In this document: positions 8,709 to 16,055 of the stretch, piece after piece
How positions within the stretch are numbered: the first letter of the stretch is position 1
How the letters are laid out: each line of letters begins with the position of its first letter
NCBI RefSeq assembly: GCF_001998885.1
Contig: NZ_CP019609.1
Span: forward strand, 558,001-622,000
Source of the DNA: Vagococcus penaei
Lineage (GTDB): Bacteria > Bacillota > Bacilli > Lactobacillales > Vagococcaceae
Direction: 5' to 3'
Length of the DNA stretch: 64,000 nucleotides
Translations under genes and position numbers: made by a program
The notes under the pieces: generated by a model
Databases searched by the model: none
Told to the model about the DNA's origin: nothing
The model's input: the letters and a program-made list of their open reading frames with translations, nothing else

Positions 8709-9062
8709 TTATTCAACCATTGCTGAAATATCAACTAATGGTGCATCACGCCATAATTTTTCTAAATTATAGAATGAACGTTCTTCCCCATAAAAGACAT
8801 GGACAATGACATCATTTAAATCAATTAATACCCATTTTGCTGAGTCTTTTCCTTCAATTCGGCTAATCTTGTAACCAGCTTTTTCTGCCTTTTCTTCAAT
8901 TTCATTGGCAATTGCCAAGACTTGACGGTCATTGTTTCCATGACAAATAACAAAATAATCTGCCAATAATGAGACTTTAGATACATCCATTGCTATAATT
9001 TCTTCTGCACGTTTATCATCAGCTGCTTTCACAACTAATTCAACTAATTTTTTACTATCGAT
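8709..9062 (-). CDS. rsfS: Ribosomal silencing factor RsfS (probable ATC start)
   Basis: RsfS binds uL14 on the 50S subunit and blocks subunit joining during starvation. Conserved core: KAADDKRAEEIIAMDVS, DYFVICHGNNDRQV, KDSAKWVLIDLNDVIVHVF. The first standard start is a GTG at 9032, but it has no ribosome binding site and would remove the conserved strand LVELVV. The frame is open back to GGAGG at 9071-9075, and the only codons correctly spaced from it are ATC triplets (9060-9068). Starting at the ATC at 9062 gives 117 aa, the normal length. An ATC (or ATT-type) start is inferred. Confidence 0.85.
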   Translation of the reverse strand: MDSKKLVELVVKAADDKRAEEIIAMDVSKVSLLADYFVICHGNNDRQVLAIANEIEEKAEKAGYKISRIEGKDSAKWVLIDLNDVIVHVFYGEERSFYNLEKLWRDAPLVDISAMVE

Positions 9063-9080
9063 GATGATTCCCTCCTAAAT

Positions 9081-9683
9081 TTACTTTGCCACCCAACGAT
9101 TATAAGTGTCAATCGTCTTTGGGTATATTTTATGATTATTTTCGATTAAATACAACAGCGTTTGTTGCGTTTCAAATGCAACAGCTAAATCTAATGACTG
9201 TTTAGCCAACTCTCGGGCTTGATTTACGACCGGAAAATCACGACCATCTTCCACATAATCTGCGACATAAATTATTTTATCTAGTGTCGACATTTCTTCA
9301 GAACCCGTGGTATGAACACGAATCGCTTGTAAAATGCTAGAATCGGTTATCCCTAGCTCATCACGGACAATCTCTGCTCCAACGAGACCATGCCAAATTT
9401 GATTACCGTAACTAATTAATGATAAATCAAATCCACGTGTTTCAATATAGTGAATCATCTCTGAATCTGGGCGCTCTTTGGCGTAATCATGCGTTAAAGC
9501 AGTAATACTCACACGTTCTAAGTCAGAATAATCAAATCGTTGCGCTAATTCAAGTGCTTTTTTCTCCACACGACAAATATGAGCAAAACGCGATGCTGAT
9601 AGTTGATTAGATACGCGTTCCAATAATTCTGTACGACTGCCAATAAAATAATTACCAGTATAAATTACTTCAGTCATCATGAC
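9081..9683 (-). CDS. yqeK: YqeK HD-domain Ap4A hydrolase (symmetrical)
   Basis: An HD-domain metallohydrolase that splits diadenosine tetraphosphate into two ADP in Bacilli. The metal-binding signature is present: HICRVEKKALELAQRF and the HD pair in ALTHDYAKE, then WHGLVGAEI, HTTGSEEMSTLDKIIYVADYVED. The ATG at 9683 (or 9680) is chosen, about 10 bases after AGAAGGA; it overlaps the end of nadD by 14 bases, so translation is coupled. About 200 aa, as expected. Confidence 0.9.
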   Translation of the reverse strand, partial: VMMTEVIYTGNYFIGSRTELLERVSNQLSASRFAHICRVEKKALELAQRFDYSDLERVSITALTHDYAKERPDSEMIHYIETRGFDLSLISYGNQIWHGLVGAEIVRDELGITDSSILQAIRVHTTGSEEMSTLDKIIYVADYVEDGRDFPVVNQARELAKQSLDLAVAFETQQTLLYLIENNHKIYPKTIDTYNRWVAK

Positions 9684-10317
9684 GATATAATCCTTCTTTC
9701 TCAATGTAGTCAATTACTGCGTCAGGTGTGTAATATCTAACCGAGCATCCTTGTCTAATTTTTTGTCGAATCATACTTGAACTAATGTCGAGCAATGGCA
9801 CATCGACCCATATTAATGGATAAGGACTTTCCACTGCATAACCCGGTCGATTAACACCAACAAATTGGACTAATTGCACTAACTCATCAATTCGGTGCCA
9901 CTTTGGTAGATACTCAACCATGTCACCACCGATGACGAAATAATAGCGCGTGTCAGGATTTTCGTCAACTAATTGCTTAATTGTCTCATAAGTAAAACTT
10001 TTTCCTTGACGCGTAATTTCACAGGTTTCAATTGCGAGTGTTGGATTATCTTTAATCGCACACTCCAACATTTTCAAACGATGTTGGGCTGAAATTACTT
10101 TTTTTTCATCAATATGCGGGGATAGATAAGATGGCATTAAATAAAATTCATCCAAACCTAATTGCTCACGAACTTGGTCAGCTATAATCAAATGACCATG
10201 ATGAACAGGATTAAAGCCCCCACCTAGAATACCAACAGCTTTTTGATAAGCGGCTGTTAGCTCTTGATTTTGTTGTTCTTGTTCAACTTGGCAGCGGGAT
10301 AAATGTTGCTGATACAC
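9670..10317 (-). CDS. nadD: Nicotinate-nucleotide adenylyltransferase
   Basis: Joins ATP and nicotinate mononucleotide to make deamido-NAD in NAD synthesis. The nucleotidyltransferase signature GILGGGFNPVHHGHLI is at residues 30-45, and the C-terminal ISSSMIRQKIRQG motif matches the ISSTxIR signature. A leader of about 27 residues precedes the catalytic domain, as in enterococcal homologues. It is followed by yqeK with overlap and preceded by yhbY, a conserved Firmicutes order. Confidence 0.94.
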   Translation of the reverse strand: MYQQHLSRCQVEQEQQNQELTAAYQKAVGILGGGFNPVHHGHLIIADQVREQLGLDEFYLMPSYLSPHIDEKKVISAQHRLKMLECAIKDNPTLAIETCEITRQGKSFTYETIKQLVDENPDTRYYFVIGGDMVEYLPKWHRIDELVQLVQFVGVNRPGYAVESPYPLIWVDVPLLDISSSMIRQKIRQGCSVRYYTPDAVIDYIEKEGLYRHDD

Positions 10318-10332
10318 TGGATATCACCTCGA

Positions 10333-10644
10333 TTAAATTTTTGCCACTTGCTGAGAAATCTTTTGAAATTTTTCTTTTGATGATGGACGATAGACCACAA
10401 GTACACGACCAATAATTTGAACAACCTGACAATGTAGTGTTGTTTCAAAAACTTCTGCTACTTCAGTTGCTTCTTCATCTGTATTTTGTAACAAAGTAAC
10501 TTTAATTAGTTCACGTCTTTCTAAAAGTTCATTGACTTGTTCTAATAAAGTTTCACTAAGACCACCTTTTCCAATTTGTACTAATGGATCTAAGTGATGC
10601 GCTTCACTTCTTAAGAAGCGTTTTTGTTTTCCTCTAAGTTTCAT
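10333..10644 (-). CDS. yhbY: YhbY RNA-binding protein (CRM domain)
   Basis: A CRM-domain protein of 103 aa associated with pre-50S ribosomal particles. The sequence starts MKLRGKQKRFLRSEAHHLD, with the GKGGLSE loop (GxxG RNA-binding motif) near residue 27 and a C-terminal VVYRPSSKE. It lies between yqeH and nadD, consistent with a cluster that serves ribosome assembly. Confidence 0.93.
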   Translation of the reverse strand: MKLRGKQKRFLRSEAHHLDPLVQIGKGGLSETLLEQVNELLERRELIKVTLLQNTDEEATEVAEVFETTLHCQVVQIIGRVLVVYRPSSKEKFQKISQQVAKI

Positions 10645-10671
10645 CTATTTATTCCGACCTCTCTTGTCTCT

Positions 10672-11781
10672 TTAAATTAATGCTTTACGAATCACAACAT
10701 CGACACCTTTAGGCGCCCAACCAGCAACTACACATGGTGACTTCACAGTAATCCAACCCAGTCCAGCAAAGACTAAATCAGTTGGTTCTTTAATTGAAAA
10801 TTCAAAACGAACCAATTTTGGAAAATCTCCTAATTCATTTGGACGAGGTGGTTGTAATAATCCGCCCGCATGTTTAGCATAAAACTCATCTGCGGTTGCC
10901 GTCTTCGTACGATGGATATCTAAATCATTTGATACATAAGCAATAAATGCTGTTTTATCACCTTGTAGATAATCAAACCGCGCAACTCCACCTAAAAATA
11001 GGGTTTGCTCAGCATTTAATTGATAGACTTTTGGTTTAATTTCTTTTGTAGGTGAGGTTAATTTTAAATCTTTATTACCTAGATAATGTGCCATTTGATG
11101 ACGATGGATAATTCCTGGTGTGTCGATAATAAAATGACCATCTTCTAATGGAATCTCAATTTTATCTAATGTTGTACCAGGAAATTGTGAGGTCGTAATG
11201 ACGTTATCAACACCAGCTGTCGTACTAATAATAGCATTAATCAATGTTGATTTACCAACATTGGTCACGCCAACGACATAGACATCGCGACCCTCACGAT
11301 ACGTTTCAATTAAGTCTAATAAATCTGACATCTCATTTTTTTTCTTTGCACTAGTTAATGCAATATCGATAGGGCGTAATCCAGCCTCGTGCGCCCGTTC
11401 ACGCATCCACTGAATTAATTTACCTCTTTTCAATGATTTCGGCAAAATATCCACTTTATTTCCGACCATTAAGACAGGATTATTCCCTACAAAACGATGT
11501 AATCCAGGAATTAAGCTTCCATTAAAGTCAAAAATATCGACCACATTAACAATAAGTGCATCTTGCATACCAATGCCATTTAGTAATCTTAAAAATTCAT
11601 CATCTGTCATATTCACATCTTGGATGTCATTATAGTGGCGCAAACGGAAACAACGTTGGCAATAAACTTCATTTGTTTCTAAACCCTTTTCTAAAGCTGA
11701 TTTTGGTGTATATCCAATCGTTTCCGGTTCCTCAGTTTGAATATGGGCACCGCACCCAATACATTGTAAATCTTCAGTCAT
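10672..11781 (-). CDS. yqeH: YqeH ribosome biogenesis GTPase
   Basis: A circularly permuted GTPase needed for 30S assembly. The N-terminal zinc finger is CIGCGAHIQ...CQRCFRLRHY (residues 7-47). The G motifs come in permuted order: NKVDI (G4), TSAKKK (G5), GVTNVGKSTLINAI (G1), then DTPGI (G3). At 369 aa it is full length. The start overlaps the yqeG stop by 8 bases, so the two are coupled. Confidence 0.95.
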   Translation of the reverse strand: MTEDLQCIGCGAHIQTEEPETIGYTPKSALEKGLETNEVYCQRCFRLRHYNDIQDVNMTDDEFLRLLNGIGMQDALIVNVVDIFDFNGSLIPGLHRFVGNNPVLMVGNKVDILPKSLKRGKLIQWMRERAHEAGLRPIDIALTSAKKKNEMSDLLDLIETYREGRDVYVVGVTNVGKSTLINAIISTTAGVDNVITTSQFPGTTLDKIEIPLEDGHFIIDTPGIIHRHQMAHYLGNKDLKLTSPTKEIKPKVYQLNAEQTLFLGGVARFDYLQGDKTAFIAYVSNDLDIHRTKTATADEFYAKHAGGLLQPPRPNELGDFPKLVRFEFSIKEPTDLVFAGLGWITVKSPCVVAGWAPKGVDVVIRKALI

Positions 11782-12307
11782 TCAACGATTTCCTCCATTT
11801 CATTTCTTCTGGATATAATTCAATTAATCGGCGCATCACACGTCGTTCACGTGCACGATTAAACTTAGTATTCCAGGCATCACTTGTTACAATTGGTTTA
11901 ACTAAAACGGTACGGATCCCCGCCCGATTAGCACCTTTAATATCTGTCATTAGTTGATCACCGACCATAATTAATGATTCTTTGGGTAAGTTATACCGTC
12001 GTTCGACAATTTTAAAACCACGTTGAAACGGCTTCATCGCACGCGATACAAAGTCTAGCTGTAAATGTTGAACAGCACGTGCAACCCTTGTAGCTTTGTT
12101 ATTTGATACAACAATAACAGGGATTTCTGCTTGTTTCATTGCGTCAATCCACTTTAGTAATTCTTCTGTGCCATCAGGATTGTTCCATGCAATTAAGGTA
12201 TTATCTAAATCTGTTAAGACAGCCTTAATGCCTAACTTTTTTAATTGGTCTGGCGTGATATCATAAATGGCATCAATCATCCAAGTTGGTTTATAAATCT
12301 GATACAT
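11774..12307 (-). CDS. yqeG: YqeG HAD-superfamily phosphatase
   Basis: A HAD-IIIA family phosphatase of 177 aa, physiological substrate unknown. The nucleophile motif is AVLTDLDNTLIAWN (DxDxT), followed by VVSNN (motif II) and MVGDQLMTDIKGANRAG (motif IV). It is the first gene of the yqeGH-yhbY-nadD-yqeK-rsfS-yqeM unit, with AAAGGAA ahead of the ATG. Confidence 0.93.
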   Translation of the reverse strand: MYQIYKPTWMIDAIYDITPDQLKKLGIKAVLTDLDNTLIAWNNPDGTEELLKWIDAMKQAEIPVIVVSNNKATRVARAVQHLQLDFVSRAMKPFQRGFKIVERRYNLPKESLIMVGDQLMTDIKGANRAGIRTVLVKPIVTSDAWNTKFNRARERRVMRRLIELYPEEMKWRKSLND

Positions 12308-12329
12308 GGCTAATTCCTTTCATAAAAAA

Positions 12330-12353
12330 AGGAGTAACTTAGTCAGTCCTCCT
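12330..12353 (-). promoter_or_regulatory. Terminator-like hairpin in the yqeG leader
   Basis: On the minus strand AGGAG-GACT pairs with AGT-TA-CTCCT around GACTA and is followed by seven T. A TATAAT lies only about 15 bases upstream, so the hairpin would form at the very 5' end of the yqeG transcript. It could be an attenuator or simply a terminator protecting the operon from read-through. Confidence 0.5.
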
Positions 12354-12366
12354 CGGTCTTTTCTTC

Positions 12367-12372
12367 ATTATA
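12367..12372 (-). promoter_or_regulatory. Possible -10 element for the yqeG operon
   Basis: TATAAT on the minus strand, 60 bases before the yqeG start codon. The -35 region is weak. It lies in the 73 bases between the yqeG leader hairpin and the duplicated buk terminator, so it is the only room for a promoter for the yqeG unit. Confidence 0.45.
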
Positions 12373-12426
12373 CGTTAAAACGCCATAAAATTCACCTAAA
12401 ATATCTGTAGAATGCGAAATAAAAAA

Positions 12427-12456
12427 AGGCAGAGACTAGCATACTAGTCTCTGCCT
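12427..12456. repeat. Left 30-bp copy of the duplicated buk terminator hairpin
   Basis: A perfect 13-bp stem (AGGCAGAGACTAG, loop CATA, CTAGTCTCTGCCT). The identical 30 bases stand in the same orientation at 13992-14021, directly flanking the insertion sequence. This left copy still carries the T tract (seven T on the minus strand) of the original terminator. Confidence 0.92.
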
Positions 12457-13914
12457 CAGATTGAAGACAAACCAGTTGCTCATAAAGGGTAATTGGTTTG
12501 TTTTTTTGTATCTTATCATTATTTTTGATAAAATTCCCAAAATAGATAAAAAAATAGAGCCCTTCAGGTCTCTTAATTTAAGCATTTTTGCTAATTTTTT
12601 AATGTTAAGGCATGCGAAAGTGAGCCCAATTTTCATGTGCATTTTTTCTTTCCCAATTAAATTAGTGTAACGTAAGCCATGAAATTCTTTTGCCGTTCCA
12701 AATAATCGCTCAATTGTTTGTTTTCGATTATTATATATAGCTTTCATTCCAAGGGAATGACGTATGTCTTCACAACGTTCCATATCATTTTCCCATAAAT
12801 GTCGTTGAATTAATTTCCTCTTTTCTTTTGACTCAGTACAATAGGCAATCAAAGGGCATTGACTACAATCAGACGTATTACTTTTGTATTCACGATATCC
12901 GTCTCTGTTAGTTGTTGTATAGCTTAAAATTTTCACATTAGGGCAGATATATTGATCGTAGTATTCATCGTAAACATAATCATGTTTTTTATAAAATCCT
13001 TTTTTGGTCATAGGTCTTTTATATGGAAAAATAGGTGTTAAATTATTTTGAAATAATAAATGGGCTATACCAGGTGTTTTGTATCCAGCGTCCATTACTA
13101 ATTTATCTAAGGTAAAGTGACTTTGTAATTTATTATAGATATCGATGAATGTCCGACTATCATGTTGATTACCAGGATGAGTTGTATATCCTAAAACCCA
13201 ACCATTCTTGTCACATGCTACTTGTGCAGCATAAGCAAAAACCTGTTTATGCTCTCCTTTATGGAACCAACCACTCTCATCATCTGTTTTACTAATTTTT
13301 TTATGTTTTACCTGATTTTCACTTTCCTCTCTTCTTTTTAAGGGCTTTTTTAATCTTTTTTCTCTATCTATTTCAACTTCTTTTTGTAGTGATTCCACAT
13401 AAAAAAGAGTTTCTTCAGTAACTTCGTTACTTTCATATTTTTTATTATTTGCATGTGCTTTTATATGAGTACCATCAATAAATACTTCAGAAGTATCCAC
13501 TAATTCAGCTTCAATACACTGTTCTAATATGCCGTAAAATATTTGTTCAAAGATATCTGTACCACGAAATCTTCTAGAATAATTTTTGCCAAAGGTTGAG
13601 AAGTGAGGAACAGCATCTTCGATATCCAAACCTAAAAACCAGCGATAAGCCATGTTAACCTCAACATCTTTAATAGTTTGTCTCATACTTTTTATACCAT
13701 AAAGATACTGAATCAACGGAAGTTTAATTAATAGAACCGGATCTATACTAGGGCGGCCATTTGATTCATCGTATTTATCTTCAACTAACTTATAAATAAA
13801 ATTAAAATCTACATATTTATCAATATCTCTTAATAGATGTTCCTTGGGAACTAAATCTTCTAGAGAATAAAAACCAATTTGATTACGTTTGCTCATATCT
13901 TGTTTTTTTAGCAT
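12436..13914 (-). CDS. IS1182 family transposase
   Basis: A DDE transposase of 492 aa. The N-terminal DUF772-like region is visible (NQIGFYSLEDLVPKEHLLRDI, GRPSIDPVLLIKLPLIQYLYG, PHFSTFGKNYSRRF). It is followed by the catalytic part (EVFIDGTHIKAHANNKK, DAGYKTPGIAHLL) and a C-terminal RKQTIERLFGTAKEFHGLRYT with the usual catalytic Glu. The ATG has AAGGAG upstream. The frame runs out of the element: the last six residues and the TAG stop come from the flanking hairpin at 12436-12455. The gene looks intact, so the element may be active. Confidence 0.93.
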   Translation of the reverse strand: MLKKQDMSKRNQIGFYSLEDLVPKEHLLRDIDKYVDFNFIYKLVEDKYDESNGRPSIDPVLLIKLPLIQYLYGIKSMRQTIKDVEVNMAYRWFLGLDIEDAVPHFSTFGKNYSRRFRGTDIFEQIFYGILEQCIEAELVDTSEVFIDGTHIKAHANNKKYESNEVTEETLFYVESLQKEVEIDREKRLKKPLKRREESENQVKHKKISKTDDESGWFHKGEHKQVFAYAAQVACDKNGWVLGYTTHPGNQHDSRTFIDIYNKLQSHFTLDKLVMDAGYKTPGIAHLLFQNNLTPIFPYKRPMTKKGFYKKHDYVYDEYYDQYICPNVKILSYTTTNRDGYREYKSNTSDCSQCPLIAYCTESKEKRKLIQRHLWENDMERCEDIRHSLGMKAIYNNRKQTIERLFGTAKEFHGLRYTNLIGKEKMHMKIGLTFACLNIKKLAKMLKLRDLKGSIFLSILGILSKIMIRYKKTNQLPFMSNWFVFNLRQRLVC

Positions 13915-13991
13915 GGAAGCAACTCCTTTTCTCTATTTTACCAAGAAAAAAAGACAAAGTATCAAATTTTTGATACTTTGTCTACAGTCTG
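12457..13991 (-). mobile_element. IS1182-type insertion sequence, 1535 bp
   Basis: The ends form imperfect inverted repeats: CAGATTGAAGACAAA on the left against CAGACTGTAGACAAA on the right (13 of 15 match). It carries one transposase gene and is flanked by a 30-bp direct repeat that is itself a perfect hairpin, so the target was the buk terminator. Inside, each end has its own hairpin with a T run: 13952-13983 faces the transposase, and 12467-12501 reads plus-ward. Both would block read-through in or out. IS1182 members are known for variable target duplications; choice of a terminator as target is inferred from this one case. Confidence 0.88.
13952..13983 (-). terminator. Hairpin at the right end of the insertion sequence
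   Basis: A 15-bp perfect stem (AGACAAAGTATCAAA, 2-base centre, TTTGATACTTTGTCT) is followed on the minus strand by a run of eight T. It stands between the element's end and the transposase start, so transcripts entering from buk would stop before the transposase. Part of it coincides with the terminal inverted repeat. Confidence 0.8.
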
Positions 13992-14021
13992 AGGCAGAGA
14001 CTAGCATACTAGTCTCTGCCT
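13992..14021 (-). terminator. Right copy of the duplicated buk terminator hairpin
   Basis: The same 30 bases as 12427-12456. It lies 23 bases after the buk stop. In this copy the T run has been replaced by the end of the insertion sequence, so only the hairpin remains. The full terminator, hairpin plus T tract, survives on the far side of the element. Confidence 0.85.
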
Positions 14022-14044
14022 TTCAAATTTGCCTCTTTAATTCA

Positions 14045-15109
14045 TCATAGTGAAAAATCATGAGGGACTTCTTCACCAGACAATACTCTTAACGCGCCAT
14101 TTCTTAAAGCTTCCATTTCAAATTCACCTGGATGAGTCGTCACTGGTGCGATAAAAGATACACGTTCTGTAATCCAATCTGTTAATAAATTAGAATATGC
14201 TAAACCACCAGTAATAACAATCTGATCAACATTTCCCTTTAAAACAGTTGCTAATTCTCCAATTCCTTTAGCTACTTGATAGGCCATCGCTTCAAAAATA
14301 AGCTTAGCCTCCTCATCACCTGCTGCAATACGTTGCTCTACCTCGATACCACTATTTGTACCTAAATAAGAAATCATGCCACCTTTTTTACGTAACCAAG
14401 TCATCATTTCTGCTTGTGACATCGTATAGCATAACGGAATAATTTCTTTTAATGATAAACTGCCCGTACGTTCCACTGAAAATGGACCTTCGTCATCCAA
14501 CGATAAATCGATCATTCGGCCATGTTCATGTGCACTAATTGTTGACCCGCTACCTAAATGTGCCACAATTAAATTCAAATCATTATAATCTTTATTTAAA
14601 TCTTGTGCTGTTTTCATTGCAATTGCCCGCATATTTAACATGTGGCCAATACTACGGCGTTTTACACCTTTTAGACCTGAAACACGAGATAATTCATGGT
14701 ATTGATCGACTGTAATTGGATCATAAATCATTGCAATACAATCCTCTTTGCTTTGTTCTTGAAAACCTTTAGCTAACATTGCACCTAAATTAGATGCATG
14801 ATGAACATCTGTTTTATTAACCAACCAATCAATCATTGTATCATTTACTAAGAATGCTCCTGCTTCAACAGGTGGTAAAGACCCCCCACGTCCAACAACT
14901 GCATCAAAATCGGTTCGATCAATTTTTTTATCATCTAAAAATGATTGAATCAATGCTAAACGATATTCGTACTGATCAGCAATTGTGTCAAATTTTTCTA
15001 GTTCCGTCGTTTCATGATGCACGCTCTCGTTTAAACACTCTTGCTTATCTTCATAATAGGCTACTTTTGTTGAAGTTGACCCTGGATTAATTACTAATAC
15101 TTTTTTCAT
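14045..15109 (-). CDS. buk: Butyrate (branched-chain carboxylate) kinase
   Basis: Makes ATP from ADP and butyryl- or branched-chain acyl-phosphate, the last step of this operon's pathway. It belongs to the ASKHA acetate/butyrate kinase family; at 354 aa it is nearer to Buk than to AckA (about 400). Motifs: VLVINPGSTSTKVA at the N-terminus, VGRGGSLPPVEAG, NLIVAHLGSGSTIS, and QIVITGGLAYS. The second of two adjacent ATGs (15109) is chosen, since the AGGGAGG ribosome binding site is too close to the first. It begins 10 bases after ptb. Confidence 0.92.
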   Translation of the reverse strand: MKKVLVINPGSTSTKVAYYEDKQECLNESVHHETTELEKFDTIADQYEYRLALIQSFLDDKKIDRTDFDAVVGRGGSLPPVEAGAFLVNDTMIDWLVNKTDVHHASNLGAMLAKGFQEQSKEDCIAMIYDPITVDQYHELSRVSGLKGVKRRSIGHMLNMRAIAMKTAQDLNKDYNDLNLIVAHLGSGSTISAHEHGRMIDLSLDDEGPFSVERTGSLSLKEIIPLCYTMSQAEMMTWLRKKGGMISYLGTNSGIEVEQRIAAGDEEAKLIFEAMAYQVAKGIGELATVLKGNVDQIVITGGLAYSNLLTDWITERVSFIAPVTTHPGEFEMEALRNGALRVLSGEEVPHDFSL

Positions 15110-15119
15110 CATAGCCTCC

Positions 15120-16031
15120 CTACATTGCACACGCAATCATTAATGAATTAATTTTTTCTTCAGTTGTTGATCCTCGTGACGTGATAATAATAGGTACAGT
15201 AGCTCCCAATACCAAACCAGCCATTTTACCTTGACCAAACGTAATCATACTTTTTCCTAAAAGATTGCCAGAAACAATATCTGGCACTAATAAAATATCC
15301 ACTTCACCAGCTACTGGACTGTCATACTCTTTTTCCACAGCTATTTCTTTACTAAGAGATAGATCTAACGAGATAGGCCCTTCAACAGTTGCATTCACAA
15401 ATTCCCCTGCTTCATTAGCTTCTTTTAATGCTCTAGCATCAAGTGAAGCTTGTAATTTAGGATTGACACTCTCGCTAGCATCTAATACAGCGACATTAGT
15501 GTGTGTGTAACCTAGTTTATTAGTTAAATTTAATGCATTTTGTAGAATGGCTTTTTTCATATCTAAATCCGGAGTTAACATCATCCCCCCATCAGTTAAA
15601 AATAATAATTTATGATAATAGGGGATTTCATTGATTGCTACATGTGATAAAGCCTCTTGTTCTCTAATCCCGTGTTCTTTATTAACAACTGCCTTTAATA
15701 AATCTCTAGTTTGTATATGACCCTTCATTAATACATCACCATATCCACTACGGATCAAAGAAACAGCTTTTCTAGCTGTTTCTTCATCTCCTTTAACATC
15801 AACTATCTCTAATTTTTCTAAAACATCAACCGAAATAGCTAATTTATCAAGTAGTGGTAAAATAAGCTCTTTGTCACCAACAAATATCGGTGTCAAAATG
15901 TTGTCTGCAAATAAAGTTAAAACTGCCATTACTGTTTGTTCATCTGTTGGATTTGCGACAACGACTTTTTTTGGTTCTTGTGTATTAGTTGAAAGGTGAC
16001 TCTTTAATTGTGCAAATGATGTGACAACCAT
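15120..16031 (-). CDS. ptb: Phosphate butyryltransferase
   Basis: Swaps CoA for phosphate on butyryl- or branched-chain acyl-CoA, feeding Buk. Length 303 aa, typical for the family; related to phosphate acetyltransferase. Visible motifs: ADNILTPIFVGDKE, GYGDVLMKGHIQTRDLLKAVV, LLFLTDGGMMLTPDLD, and the C-terminal KMAGLVLGATVPIIITSRG. GGAGGTG lies ahead of the ATG. It stands between the E2 gene and buk. Confidence 0.93.
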   Translation of the reverse strand: MVVTSFAQLKSHLSTNTQEPKKVVVANPTDEQTVMAVLTLFADNILTPIFVGDKELILPLLDKLAISVDVLEKLEIVDVKGDEETARKAVSLIRSGYGDVLMKGHIQTRDLLKAVVNKEHGIREQEALSHVAINEIPYYHKLLFLTDGGMMLTPDLDMKKAILQNALNLTNKLGYTHTNVAVLDASESVNPKLQASLDARALKEANEAGEFVNATVEGPISLDLSLSKEIAVEKEYDSPVAGEVDILLVPDIVSGNLLGKSMITFGQGKMAGLVLGATVPIIITSRGSTTEEKINSLMIACAM

Positions 16032-16055
16032 TTGAGCACCTCCATAACTATTTAT

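Noticed and set aside
11556-11957. A 133-codon plus-strand frame across yqeH/yqeG
   Set aside because: Opposite two clearly identified genes; composition is that of antisense reading.
13992-14021. The repeated hairpins at 12.4 and 14.0 kb as a CRISPR-like or REP repeat family
   Set aside because: Only two copies, both exactly at the ends of the insertion sequence; target duplication explains them.
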